NCBI GenBank assembly: GCA_016703605.1
Contig: JADJBU010000013.1
Location: forward strand, 1-64,000
Length of the DNA stretch: 64,000 bases
Reading direction: 5' to 3'
Source of the DNA: Candidatus Villigracilis adiacens
GTDB taxonomy: Bacteria; Chloroflexota; Anaerolineae; Anaerolineales; Villigracilaceae
Part shown: positions 50,459 through 59,234 of the stretch, piece after piece
Numbering within the stretch: the first letter of the stretch is position 1
Layout of the letters: each line of letters starts with the position of its first letter
Position numbers and translations under genes: made by a program
Notes under the pieces: generated by a model
What the model saw: the letters and a program-made list of their open reading frames with translations, nothing else
The model's database searches: none
What the model was told of the DNA's origin: nothing

Positions 50459-50511
50459 CGAGGTAGGCACGTACAACAGGTAAACACGTACCCAAACATT
50501 CACAATCCTGT

Positions 50512-51690
50512 CTACCTGCTGTCACCCTGTCTACTGATTACTTCCCCATAGAACTTCACAACCCGCCCCATACACGTCCCAAACTCCGCCCTTGCGGAGA
50601 TGATATTCGCATTCAGACCTGCGGCTTCCTTCCGCAGGTCTTCCCTTTCCAGCCCCAGAAGGATCGCATCGGCAATCGACTGCGGGTCGTTCGAGTCGAA
50701 CAGCAAACCGTTCTGCCCATGCGTGATCCACTCGCGGATGGACTCAAGATCGCCCGCCGCGGGGAAACATCTGCACGCCATGGCTTCGAGCAGGCTGTTC
50801 GGGGCGCCGTCGTGAATGCTCGGCGAAACCACCATCTGCGCCCGGCGAAAGACTTCGCCCATTTCTTCATGCGCAAAGGCGGGCAGCAACTCCACTGCAT
50901 TTTCTATTCCCAATCCCTTTACCCAGCCCAGCGCCTGCGGTTCGTTCCGCATTCCTACGCATAAAAATTTCGCGTCCGGCCGTTTTGCCAATACCAGCGG
51001 GATCGACTTAAAAAACGAATCGTTGCGCACATATGGGCGGACTCCGCGCGGGTTGATGACGACCGGAGTCTTTGTCGGTTCCTGTGGCGGATAAAAAACA
51101 TCGCTTCGGACTCCGCCGTTGCCTGGCGCGACCAAGGTGGGTTTATCCACGCCCAAGCCCCACTCGCGCGCCAGCCTCACATCGCGCTCCGCATCCGCGT
51201 GCAAACCGTCGGCAGATTTCAAGACCTTGCGCGTGTAATACTTCATCAGCGGCGTGGACGGGGCGTGCAGGGTGAAGTCATTGCCCCAAACAGAGACAAG
51301 GAACAAGGGGCGGGAAACGAGACCTTGCAGGGCTGAGGCGGCCAGCATTCCCTCGTAGGGGATGCGCATGGCATGGACGATATCAGGGCGAACCTCTTCG
51401 ATAAAGCGGCGTAACTTGCGCGCGGACGCGGAAATGGTCGCGGGGCCGATCCACTGTCGGATTTTTGTGCGCAGGCTCAAGGTCCGCGAGGAGGCGCTGG
51501 AGGGGGCGGAGGCGCGCTTCTTGACGGCGCTGAATGCCACGGGGGTGAATTCCATCCGCTCGATGGGGAAATCCACTCCATCCGATTCGAAGGTGGAGGC
51601 GATGAAAACCTCGTCTCCGCGTTGGGCAAGGTAACGCATCCAACTGCGGGAAATGGGCGAACGGGCATCAGTGACAAAGAGCAGGCGCAT
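50512..51690 (-). CDS. Glycosyltransferase family 4 protein
   Basis: 392 residues, GT-B fold. N-terminal Rossmann half RLLFVTDARSPISRSWMRYL and DIVHAMRIPYEGM; C-terminal half with VVINPRGVRPYV, AKFLCVGMRNE and the donor-binding DGAPNSLLEAMACRCFPAAG (E-x7-E region). A retaining transferase acting on cell-surface or lipid glycans; substrate unknown. The start at 51690 sits 7 bases after TATAAT (51698-51703) without a Shine-Dalgarno, so leaderless. Confidence 0.88.
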   Translation of the reverse strand: MRLLFVTDARSPISRSWMRYLAQRGDEVFIASTFESDGVDFPIERMEFTPVAFSAVKKRASAPSSASSRTLSLRTKIRQWIGPATISASARKLRRFIEEVRPDIVHAMRIPYEGMLAASALQGLVSRPLFLVSVWGNDFTLHAPSTPLMKYYTRKVLKSADGLHADAERDVRLAREWGLGVDKPTLVAPGNGGVRSDVFYPPQEPTKTPVVINPRGVRPYVRNDSFFKSIPLVLAKRPDAKFLCVGMRNEPQALGWVKGLGIENAVELLPAFAHEEMGEVFRRAQMVVSPSIHDGAPNSLLEAMACRCFPAAGDLESIREWITHGQNGLLFDSNDPQSIADAILLGLEREDLRKEAAGLNANIISARAEFGTCMGRVVKFYGEVISRQGDSR

Positions 51691-51765
51691 GAAAGTGATT
51701 ATACCCAGCCATCGTACAGCGGAAAAAAATGGAATAAAATAAGCCAACCCGCCAGGGAGGTACCC

Positions 51766-52473
51766 ATGAACGAACCCAACCCAAAACCGACCTATCGCAT
51801 CTCAGACCTGCATGAATCGGACCGTCCGCGTGAGCGGCTGGCGGCGCTTGGTCCGCAGGCGTTGACGAACGCCGAACTGCTGGCGATCCTGTTACGGGTG
51901 GGCGTGCAGGGCGAGAATGCTGTGGAAGTGGGGCAGCGCCTTTTGCAGAATTTTGGAGGTCTGCGCGGATTGCACCGCGCGCCGTTCCAGGACCTGATCG
52001 GCCAGCATGGAATGGGGGAAGCCAAAGCCTCGCAGATCAAAGCCGCCATCGAACTGGGCAGGAGGCTGACGCTTGAATCGCCGGAGGAGAAACTTGCCAT
52101 CAACAGCCCGGCGGATGCGGCGGCGCTGGTGCAGTATGAAATGTCGGCGCTGGAGCAGGAGCATTTGCGCGTGATCCTTTTGGACCGGCGCAACCGCGTG
52201 CTGGCAATTGTCGAAGTCTATAAAGGCTCGGTCAATTCGTCGCAGGTGCGGGTGGGGGAATTGTTCAAGGAGGCGATTCGGGTGAACGCTTCGGCGATCA
52301 TCGTGACGCACAACCACCCCAGCGGCGACCCGACTCCCAGCCCCGACGATGTGGCGGTGACGCGCGCCATGGTCCAGGCGGGGAAACTGCTGGATATTGA
52401 TGTGCTGGATCACCTGGTCATTGGGCAGGGGAAATGGGTTTCGTTGAAGGAAAGAGGTTTGGGGTTTTCTTAG
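51766..52473 (+). CDS. radC: RadC family JAB-domain protein
   Basis: 235 residues. N-terminal helix-hairpin-helix part (LTNAELLAILLRVGVQG, LIGQHGMGEAKASQIKAA) and a C-terminal JAMM zinc domain: the metal motif is THNHPSGDPTPSPDD (H-x-H...D) with VEVYKGSVNSSQVRVGELFK before it. The true function of RadC is unresolved; it is linked to genome maintenance and mobile elements. GGGAGG precedes the ATG at 51766, so the frame from 51622 is not used. Confidence 0.92.
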   Translation: MNEPNPKPTYRISDLHESDRPRERLAALGPQALTNAELLAILLRVGVQGENAVEVGQRLLQNFGGLRGLHRAPFQDLIGQHGMGEAKASQIKAAIELGRRLTLESPEEKLAINSPADAAALVQYEMSALEQEHLRVILLDRRNRVLAIVEVYKGSVNSSQVRVGELFKEAIRVNASAIIVTHNHPSGDPTPSPDDVAVTRAMVQAGKLLDIDVLDHLVIGQGKWVSLKERGLGFS

Positions 52474-52487
52474 CGAGCCTGCCTGGT

Positions 52488-52787
52488 TCAGGCGCTTTTG
52501 CGTACTGAAAAGGAGGCAAATTCCCCGCTGCTCTCCTCCCATTCGATCTTTGCCTCGTCCACCCGCGAGGCGCGCGGACCCTGTTTCATCATTTCGATAA
52601 AACGCTCCACCTCCATGCGCCCGCCTTCCGCCACAGATTCGACCGTATCCCAGCCTACATTGCGCACCCAGCCGGTCACGCCGGTCTGATGCGCGTGATA
52701 TTCCACATGGGCGCGAAACCCAACGCCCTGCACCCGTCCCTTCACCCGGATGTGTACTCGAACAAGGTCAGCGGGGTTTGAGGGCAT
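52488..52787 (-). CDS. Acylphosphatase
   Basis: 99 residues. VKGRVQGVGFRAHVEYHA holds the phosphate cradle GxVQGVGFR with the catalytic Arg, and VTGWVRNVGWDTVE the catalytic Asn (RN). It hydrolyses acyl phosphates. GGAG 5 bases before the ATG at 52787 fixes the start, which overlaps the end of the peptidase MA gene by 20 bases. Third gene of the AEC-peptidase-acylphosphatase operon. Confidence 0.92.
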   Translation of the reverse strand: MPSNPADLVRVHIRVKGRVQGVGFRAHVEYHAHQTGVTGWVRNVGWDTVESVAEGGRMEVERFIEMMKQGPRASRVDEAKIEWEESSGEFASFSVRKSA

Positions 52788-54027
52788 TTTTTCTCCGCTG
52801 GCGGACAAGGTCGATGGCGCCCCAGATGGGTACGACCAGAACGATGAAGATCAGGAACAGGAAGGGCAGCAGGTTGCGGAACGCCACGCCGCCGCGGTTC
52901 ATGCCAAGCGCGGTCTCACGCCAGCGCGATTCGATCTGACCGAGCGAGGAGCCGAGCGCCTTCGTCGCGCCGAGGTCGCAGTCGAAGCCGTCGCTGTAGG
53001 CGGCGATCAGGCGCGAAATGCCCGAGATGCCGAACGCGTCGCGGATATAGGAGACAAAGGATTGGGACTGGGCGTATGCCAGGTAGGCAGACCCGGAATC
53101 GGCGGGGAATGATTCGCATAATTCCACAAAGGGAATCAACGTATCGTTGGCGGTCGCAATTTCCAGCGCGCGGGCATAATCGGGGCTGGGATATAGTTCC
53201 ACCATCGAAGCGATGCCCTCGATCAGCCAGGCGGGCTGCTGGTAATATTTGCCGCCGAGCGCGCGGTAGAGCATGACGTGCGCGAGTTCATGGGGAATCG
53301 CCGAGTCCATTTCGGTGAATTGATTGGCGCCGGGGGAAATCGCAACCAGGATCACGCCCAGGTCGGCATGGGCGTGACCGCCTGCCCACGCGCGCCCGCC
53401 GAGCAGGAAGGTATCGCTGAGGTCTTCGACATTGGAATAAATATAAATGTGAACTGGTTCGGTCAGCGACACAGGGACGATGTCGCGCATTGCCAGCAGA
53501 CCCTTCGCGGCGCTTTCGAGCGCGGCTGTGGCAAAGGCTGCGTCGCCCTCATACCAATGCACGGTAACGATGGATTGCGAAGTCTCCTGCCACGAGAAGC
53601 GGTTGTCGGTGTAGTGATACGTTTGCGGTTCGCTGGTATGGGTCGAGCCGTCGGTGAGCGTTGCCTGGAACCAATAGATGATCTCGCTGAAAGGCGGGAA
53701 GACGTTCAAGGTTGCGTCGTAGGCAAATGTGGTCGAGCCGTCTGCCGCCACTTGCAGGGTTTCCACGCGCGTGGTCTCTTCGCGGATGCCGCGAAACAAA
53801 AGCGATGCCTGCTGAATGGCGCCCGCGGTCTGTATTTTTGCGTTGAAGGTGATGGACCTGCCGAACTCGTGGGATACCCGGGACTCGACGGTGATTCCCA
53901 CCTGGGACGACGGGCGGTTCGAGGACTCTGCCCCGGCTTGATTCGGTTGCAGAGGCATGGTCAACGCGAGAAGCGTTGCCGCAAGAATATGCAGGGATTT
54001 CAGGAATGGGGCGGATTTTTTCTTCAT
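52768..54027 (-). CDS. Peptidase MA-like membrane-anchored metallopeptidase
   Basis: 419 residues. Signal peptide at 1-33, a beta-rich domain (about 40-140), then the zincin domain with HELAH at 246-250 and WLIEGIASM with the third ligand Glu near 270, the Peptidase_MA_2 arrangement. A C-terminal helix (LLPFLFLIFIVLVVPIWGAI) anchors it with a basic tail, so it acts outside the membrane. Its ATG overlaps the AEC transporter stop by 4 bases. Substrate unknown. Confidence 0.88.
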   Translation of the reverse strand: MKKKSAPFLKSLHILAATLLALTMPLQPNQAGAESSNRPSSQVGITVESRVSHEFGRSITFNAKIQTAGAIQQASLLFRGIREETTRVETLQVAADGSTTFAYDATLNVFPPFSEIIYWFQATLTDGSTHTSEPQTYHYTDNRFSWQETSQSIVTVHWYEGDAAFATAALESAAKGLLAMRDIVPVSLTEPVHIYIYSNVEDLSDTFLLGGRAWAGGHAHADLGVILVAISPGANQFTEMDSAIPHELAHVMLYRALGGKYYQQPAWLIEGIASMVELYPSPDYARALEIATANDTLIPFVELCESFPADSGSAYLAYAQSQSFVSYIRDAFGISGISRLIAAYSDGFDCDLGATKALGSSLGQIESRWRETALGMNRGGVAFRNLLPFLFLIFIVLVVPIWGAIDLVRQRRKNALKPR

Positions 54028-54941
54028 CTCGACAAATAGACGATCAAGGGAGTCAACGTCAGCGGGCTGAGCGCCGTCCCCAGAAAGACGATGGCAGTCA
54101 CCAGCGAAGGCTCCAGTTTATATTCGGTCGCCACGACGGTGGTCGCCACGGCGGCGGGCATGGCGGCTTCGATGACGGTTCCCTGGCGGGTGTGCCCCTG
54201 CAAGCCGAACATTCCAGCCAGCAAAAGCCCAATGAGCGGACCCAGAAGCAGTTTTGCCGCAACGCCCAAACCTGTGGCGCGCAGGCTGTGCGACCATTCG
54301 ATGCGGGTGAGTTCCAAACCAAGCAGGATGATCATGGCGGGAATGGCTCCGTTGGCGGCGATCTCGATGGTGCGCGAAAGCGGCAGGGGAATTTGAACGC
54401 CAAACCCCTTGACGAGCAGGGCAACCGCGACAGCGTAGAGAATGGGGAGTTTGAACACCCCCAGTATAGCGGATTTCAAGTCCAAATGCCCGAGCGAGGC
54501 GATGACCACGCCGACGGTATTGAACAGGATGGTGGTGGTGACGTAGAAGATGGACGCGACCGCCAGGGCTTCATCTCCGAACGCAAATTTGACGAGCGGC
54601 AGACCGTAGTTGCCCGTGTTGCCAAATGCCACTGTGAGGACGAGGGCAAGCAGGTGCGAGCGTTGGAGTCGAAAGAGTTTCCCCAGCGCAAAGGCAAGGA
54701 TGCCCATGACCGCGATGACCGCCGTTGTGTAGGCCACCGCGGTGAGCGCCTGCTGAAGGTTTAAGCGGCTTGTGACCATGAGGTTGAAAACCAGCAGGGG
54801 GCTGAAAATATAAAAGACCATGCGTCCGATGGTGCGCGAGTCGACGGTGAGGGTCTTGCCGAGGATGAAGCCCGCCGCGGCAATGAGCAAAATGGGCAGG
54901 AGGTTGTTGGCGAAGGTGTTGAAGAGTTCGATGAAGGACAT
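54024..54941 (-). CDS. AEC-family (auxin efflux carrier-like) transporter
   Basis: 305 residues and about ten membrane helices. ILLIAAAGFILGKTLTVDS opens the family, TVAFGNTGNYGLPLVKFAFG is the conserved NxG discontinuous-helix motif, and the second half ends with AMPAAVATTVVATEYKLE and TAIVFLGTALSPLTLT. Bacterial members export small organic acids or similar solutes. Leads the operon with the peptidase and acylphosphatase. Confidence 0.9.
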   Translation of the reverse strand: MSFIELFNTFANNLLPILLIAAAGFILGKTLTVDSRTIGRMVFYIFSPLLVFNLMVTSRLNLQQALTAVAYTTAVIAVMGILAFALGKLFRLQRSHLLALVLTVAFGNTGNYGLPLVKFAFGDEALAVASIFYVTTTILFNTVGVVIASLGHLDLKSAILGVFKLPILYAVAVALLVKGFGVQIPLPLSRTIEIAANGAIPAMIILLGLELTRIEWSHSLRATGLGVAAKLLLGPLIGLLLAGMFGLQGHTRQGTVIEAAMPAAVATTVVATEYKLEPSLVTAIVFLGTALSPLTLTPLIVYLSR

Positions 54942-54971
54942 GATGAATGAAATTATAACCCCCTGAAATAT

Positions 54972-54999
54972 TGTGGGGCGGGATGCCTTCCCGCCCCGC
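54972..54999 (-). terminator. Hairpin downstream of miaB
   Basis: GGGGCGGGA-tgcc-TTCCCGCCCC, a 9-10-bp GC stem between miaB and the AEC gene. No T-run on the miaB strand, so its role as terminator is only likely. Confidence 0.5.
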
Positions 55000-55002
55000 G
55001 TT

Positions 55003-56340
55003 TTATAACGAGATCAACTCCGGTTGGCGGACCAGGCTCGCCTGCATGGACCAGGGACCCGTCCATGTGACGGTGACGGGCAGGAGTTTGCCGCGTAAAT
55101 CTTCATCTGTTTCGACGAAGACCAGTTTGTTGGTGGGGGTGCGTCCCTTCCAGCGGTTCCTGACTTTTTCCTCGAACAGGACTTCAACCGTTTCGCCAAG
55201 GTATTTTTTGTTGATCTCGCCGACGATCTCTTCCTGTAAATTATCGAGCATATGCAGGCGGCGCATTTTTTCTTCTTCGGGCACATCGTCCACCATGCGG
55301 CGGGTGGCGACGGTTCCCTCTCGAACGGAGTAGCGGGCTAAATGGGCAACATCCAGCCTGAGGTCCGATAAGAGGCGGTGGGTTTCCATGAATTGTTCCC
55401 CGGTCTCGCCGGGGAATCCGACGATGATGTCGGTCGCGATGGAGCAATCGGGAATCTGTTTGCGGATCTTCGCCACGAGGTCGCTGAAATTTTGCCGGGT
55501 GTATCCGCGCTTCATGTTTTCAAGGACGGTGTCGTCGCCAGCCTGGATGGGCAGTTCGATGTGCGGCATGACGCGCGGCAGTTCGGCAATGGCATCGATG
55601 AGGTCATCGTCGAAGTAGTTGGGATGCGAGGTCAGGAAGCGGATGCGTTCGATTCCCTCCACGTCATGAATGATGCGCAGCAGGGCGGCGAGGTTTGGTC
55701 CTTCGGGGATGTCCTTGCCGTAGCGGTCCACGATCTGACCGAGTAATGTAATTTCCTTTACGCCTTGTTTTGCCAGCGAGCGGATTTCAGCGACGATGTC
55801 ACCGACCGGGCGCGAGCGTTCGACTCCGCGTTTGTAGGGGATGATGCAGAAGGCGCAGGCGTGCGAGCAGCCGTAGACGATGGGCACATGGACGCTGACG
55901 GTTTTGCCCTGTTCGGCGACCGGCAGTTTGAGTTCCTCGTCCATCATCAGGAAGCGGCGGGTCGTCTCGGCGTCTTCGAGCGATTGCACTTCGCCCTGGG
56001 TGAGATGCGAGATCAACGGGCCGGGGTCGGAGGGCGGCGAGAACACGTCCACATAAGGGAGCCTGGTTTTGAGTTTTTCCACTCCGCGCACGCCGACAAG
56101 ACAGCCCATCAGGTTGATGGTGAGATTCGGATTCTTCTCTTTGAGTTTTTTAAATGAACTGACGCGCCCGATTGCCTTATCCTCGGCGGACTGGCGCACG
56201 ACACAGGTATTCAAAACAATAACGTCGGCTTCTTCGGGGTTTTCAGTAAGGGAATAACCGAGGTGTTCCAACGACGAACCAACCCGTTGCGAGTCGGCGA
56301 CGTTCATTTGGCAGCCTTCGGTCCAGATGTGGTATTTCAT
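55003..56340 (-). CDS. miaB: tRNA-2-methylthio-N6-dimethylallyladenosine synthase
   Basis: 445 residues. N-terminal UPF0004 domain with WTEGCQMNVADS, LNTCVVRQSAEDKA and MGCLVG giving the three auxiliary-cluster Cys. The radical-SAM motif is GCSHACAFCIIPYKRGVERS. GFPGETGEQF follows, and a C-terminal TRAM domain. It adds a methylthio group to i6A37 in tRNAs reading UNN. ATG after a weak AGGA. Confidence 0.94.
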   Translation of the reverse strand: MKYHIWTEGCQMNVADSQRVGSSLEHLGYSLTENPEEADVIVLNTCVVRQSAEDKAIGRVSSFKKLKEKNPNLTINLMGCLVGVRGVEKLKTRLPYVDVFSPPSDPGPLISHLTQGEVQSLEDAETTRRFLMMDEELKLPVAEQGKTVSVHVPIVYGCSHACAFCIIPYKRGVERSRPVGDIVAEIRSLAKQGVKEITLLGQIVDRYGKDIPEGPNLAALLRIIHDVEGIERIRFLTSHPNYFDDDLIDAIAELPRVMPHIELPIQAGDDTVLENMKRGYTRQNFSDLVAKIRKQIPDCSIATDIIVGFPGETGEQFMETHRLLSDLRLDVAHLARYSVREGTVATRRMVDDVPEEEKMRRLHMLDNLQEEIVGEINKKYLGETVEVLFEEKVRNRWKGRTPTNKLVFVETDEDLRGKLLPVTVTWTGPWSMQASLVRQPELISL

Positions 56341-56449
56341 CCTGCTCCTTGCATAAAGTTCAAGCCTGCGCGATTAAGGACGCAGGGCTTCGTAGTGGGC
56401 GGGATTATACCAATGATGTGTGCGGGTTATGAATTTCATAAGACAACGA

Positions 56450-58429
56450 TCATCGGGCGGAAATTTCAGTCCAGATGACTACCCGGTTTCGTCCCAGTTC
56501 TTTTGCGGCATACAAAGCCATGTCGGCGGCAGCCAGCGCCTTTTCCTCGGTGGCTCCGTGCGAAGGAAACTCTGAAATCCCGCAGGATGTCATTGCTTTG
56601 ACGTGGAATCCCGCATACTCGATCTCGGTATTTTCAAAATCGCGCCGCAGCCGTTCGGCGATCTGAAATGCGTAATCCACCGGCGTGTTCGGCAGGACCA
56701 GCAGGAATTCCTCCCCGCCGTAACGGCAGACGATATCCCCGGCGCGTGTTTGCTTTTTGAGGAGGTTGGCAAAATACTGGATCACAATATCCCCGGCGGC
56801 GTGCCCGTAGGTATCGTTGATTCTTTTGAACCCGTCCAGGTCCATCAATATAAAGCAAATGGGATAGCCCTCCCGTTCCGCCCGGGGAATTTCATGTTTG
56901 AGCGCCTCATTAAGGTAATGGCGGTTGTGCAAGCCGGTCAACGGGTCTCGAATGGCTTGTTCACGCAGGATCACCTGCAACCCCTCGATATCCTTCAACC
57001 TCTCCTCCAGTTGACGGTTCGCCTCCAGCAGGCGCGTCTCGGCTTCCTTTCGGGCGGTGACATCCTCTTTGACCGCGATAAAGTTGATGATGTTTCCGCC
57101 ATTATCGAACACCGGCGAAATGACCTCCAGCTCCCAATACAATTCGCCGTTCTTTTTTTTATTCAGAAGTTCCCCGCGCCAGGGTTTTCCAGATTTGATG
57201 GCTTTCCATAATTCCCCGTAGATTTCGGGCGCCATACGATCCGATTTGATGATCCGGGGCGTCTTTCCCCGGACTTCCTCGAAAGTGAAACCGGTCAGGG
57301 AGAGAAACATGGGGTTTACATAGGTAATGTGACCATCCGGGTCGGTGATCACCACCGAGACCGGGCTTTGTTCCACCGCCTGGGTCAATTGGATCAGGCG
57401 CAATTCGTTCTGCTTCCTCTCCGTGATATCGCGCGCAAGGATGACGCGCCCGAGGAGTGTCTGGCGTTCATCCCACACCGGGGAGAGCAGGATATCGAAA
57501 TACCGCGCATCCACCGAACCGATGGAAAACTCATCCTTCACTTCACGTTCAGGCGGCTGATCCAAAAGCGCGCGCGTCGCGGGTATCACCTTGCTTAAAT
57601 CCGCGCCGATTAAATTTTTCGGGGATATCCCCAGTGCCTTTGCCGCCCAATGGTTAATATCCACAATTCGGTTTTGCAGGTCCAGCACGAGCATGGGATC
57701 GGTCAGGTTGTTGATAATTTTGTCGCGGGCAATGGGTACGATGTCGAGCAGCCTGATCCCGTACAAGGCGTACGCAAACATAAGGCTGGAGATGGAAAAG
57801 GTGATGGACGTCCAATCCACGCCGCGGATTCCACCCGCCCCAAGACGGTAGAGCAGGTTGATGGCAATCGGAAAGAGCAGCGCAAACATCAGGAGGCGGG
57901 CTTGCCTTCTTGTGAAATCAGATCCCTTACGGTATGCCGTCCATGTGTTAAGGAAAATGAAGACGATCAAAGAGTAACTGTCGATAACAATCCAATCGAA
58001 GGCAGGACCATACTCGAAGATGTAAATACCGTCGTTCGACGGAATATATCCCGACCAGACCCAGCCGTGCAGTTCATTTGTGAGGGTCAGGAGAATGTTC
58101 GCAACAGGGATGAGGATTAGAAGGGCGCGGAGCCATTTCCGCTCCAGCCAGTGTTTGTTCCCGGCATAATGGATGGAAAAAACCGCGAACAGGGCGAAGG
58201 CGGAGTGGTAGCCCACGGCTTCGATCTTGGAGAATAGAATTTTAAGATAAAGCGGAACGGAGGCGTAATCGAGAGCCGCTGCAAACGTCCACAGCGTCAC
58301 CCCGGTCATGCCCAGGGCGAAATATAATCCATACCGCGTTCTCCTTCTCTTCCAGGAGACGAAGGTAACGATGCCATTGATCGCGGTTGTAATGGATAGG
58401 GCAATGACGATGAGCGACAACTTGAACAT
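56450..58429 (-). CDS. Diguanylate cyclase with 7TM histidine-kinase-N sensor and two PAS domains
   Basis: 659 residues. Seven membrane helices (1-230; FHAFALFAVFSIHYAGNKHW-type pattern of the N-terminal 7TM histidine-kinase sensor), PAS1 (about 240-350, VLDLQNRIVDINHWAAKALG), PAS2-PAC (about 352-475, VVITDPDGHITYVNP), a coiled linker, then GGDEF at 500-655 with active site RYGGEEF. An inhibitory I-site RAGD lies five residues before it. It should make cyclic-di-GMP and be product-inhibited. No EAL domain. Confidence 0.92.
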   Translation of the reverse strand: MFKLSLIVIALSITTAINGIVTFVSWKRRRTRYGLYFALGMTGVTLWTFAAALDYASVPLYLKILFSKIEAVGYHSAFALFAVFSIHYAGNKHWLERKWLRALLILIPVANILLTLTNELHGWVWSGYIPSNDGIYIFEYGPAFDWIVIDSYSLIVFIFLNTWTAYRKGSDFTRRQARLLMFALLFPIAINLLYRLGAGGIRGVDWTSITFSISSLMFAYALYGIRLLDIVPIARDKIINNLTDPMLVLDLQNRIVDINHWAAKALGISPKNLIGADLSKVIPATRALLDQPPEREVKDEFSIGSVDARYFDILLSPVWDERQTLLGRVILARDITERKQNELRLIQLTQAVEQSPVSVVITDPDGHITYVNPMFLSLTGFTFEEVRGKTPRIIKSDRMAPEIYGELWKAIKSGKPWRGELLNKKKNGELYWELEVISPVFDNGGNIINFIAVKEDVTARKEAETRLLEANRQLEERLKDIEGLQVILREQAIRDPLTGLHNRHYLNEALKHEIPRAEREGYPICFILMDLDGFKRINDTYGHAAGDIVIQYFANLLKKQTRAGDIVCRYGGEEFLLVLPNTPVDYAFQIAERLRRDFENTEIEYAGFHVKAMTSCGISEFPSHGATEEKALAAADMALYAAKELGRNRVVIWTEISAR

Positions 58430-58477
58430 GGGCTGTGATCAAAACCGGTTTACATGGTTTAACGAAATTTTCCAATA

Positions 58478-58505
58478 AGCACAGCCGGGATTCCCCGGCT
58501 GTGCT
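58478..58505. terminator. Hairpin between the UDG-like gene and the diguanylate cyclase gene
   Basis: AGCACAGCCGGG-atTC-CCCGGCTGTGCT, 12-bp perfect stem. T-rich only weakly on the minus strand; likely ends the UDG-like transcript. Confidence 0.6.
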
Positions 58506-58543
58506 GTGATTGCAAGTTGTCTTTTACCCCTGCCATGGCGGGG

Positions 58544-59167
58544 TCATTTCCCAGACAACTCCTCATATTTCCGCCGCACTTCGCGGATGTCCTCCCACAT
58601 CAGGGATTTGGGAGAGCCGGGTTCGCGCGATTGGTTGCGTAATAAATACGAAGGATGAAAGATGGGCATGAGCCAGTGTCCGTCGAGTTCCGTCCACTTG
58701 CCGCGCAGGGAAGTGATACCTGTCTTTTGTAACACGGACTGACAGGCGACGTTGCCTGTCAGCAAAATCACCAGCGGATTCATGAGGCGGATGATCTCGA
58801 AGACGAAGGGGCGGTAGTACTCGATTTCTTTATCGTTCGGCTTGCGGAAGGATTTGCCGTCATCCCCCGGCGGCATACGAAAAACGGAATTGGTAATGTA
58901 AATATCAGCCTCAGGGTTGAAATCCGCCGCTTGCAGGATCTTATCCAGCAATTGCCCGGCGGGACCGACGAACGGCTTGCCCTTGATGTTTTCCTGCGGA
59001 CCCGGCGCCTCGCCGACGAGTAGTATCCTGGCTTGCGGATTGCCACGGCTGATGACGATGTTCGTACCCGCATTCGCCAGCGGATCATCCGTCAACCCGC
59101 GGAGGGCGGCGAGGGCTTCATCAAGCGAACCAAAACGGGGAGAATCGAAAAAACCGGATTGAGACAT
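58544..59167 (-). CDS. Uracil-DNA glycosylase superfamily protein without Fe-S cysteines
   Basis: 207 residues. Family 4/5-like motifs: LVGEAPGPQENIKGKPFVG (motif A), ITNSVFRMPPGDDGKSFRKP, and motif C IFHPSYLLR. Family 4 and 5 enzymes normally hold a [4Fe-4S] cluster by four Cys; here those places are filled by other residues (VFR for KCR, EYYRP for CRP, no Cys before motif A), and the only Cys is 142. It probably still removes uracil, but substrate range may differ. AAGGA precedes the ATG. Confidence 0.85.
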   Translation of the reverse strand: MSQSGFFDSPRFGSLDEALAALRGLTDDPLANAGTNIVISRGNPQARILLVGEAPGPQENIKGKPFVGPAGQLLDKILQAADFNPEADIYITNSVFRMPPGDDGKSFRKPNDKEIEYYRPFVFEIIRLMNPLVILLTGNVACQSVLQKTGITSLRGKWTELDGHWLMPIFHPSYLLRNQSREPGSPKSLMWEDIREVRRKYEELSGK

Positions 59168-59234
59168 GTTCCATTCCTTGGGCGAAGTGAGACAGACTTT
59201 ATTTTACGGCATTCACCCCATGAATGGAATGGAT

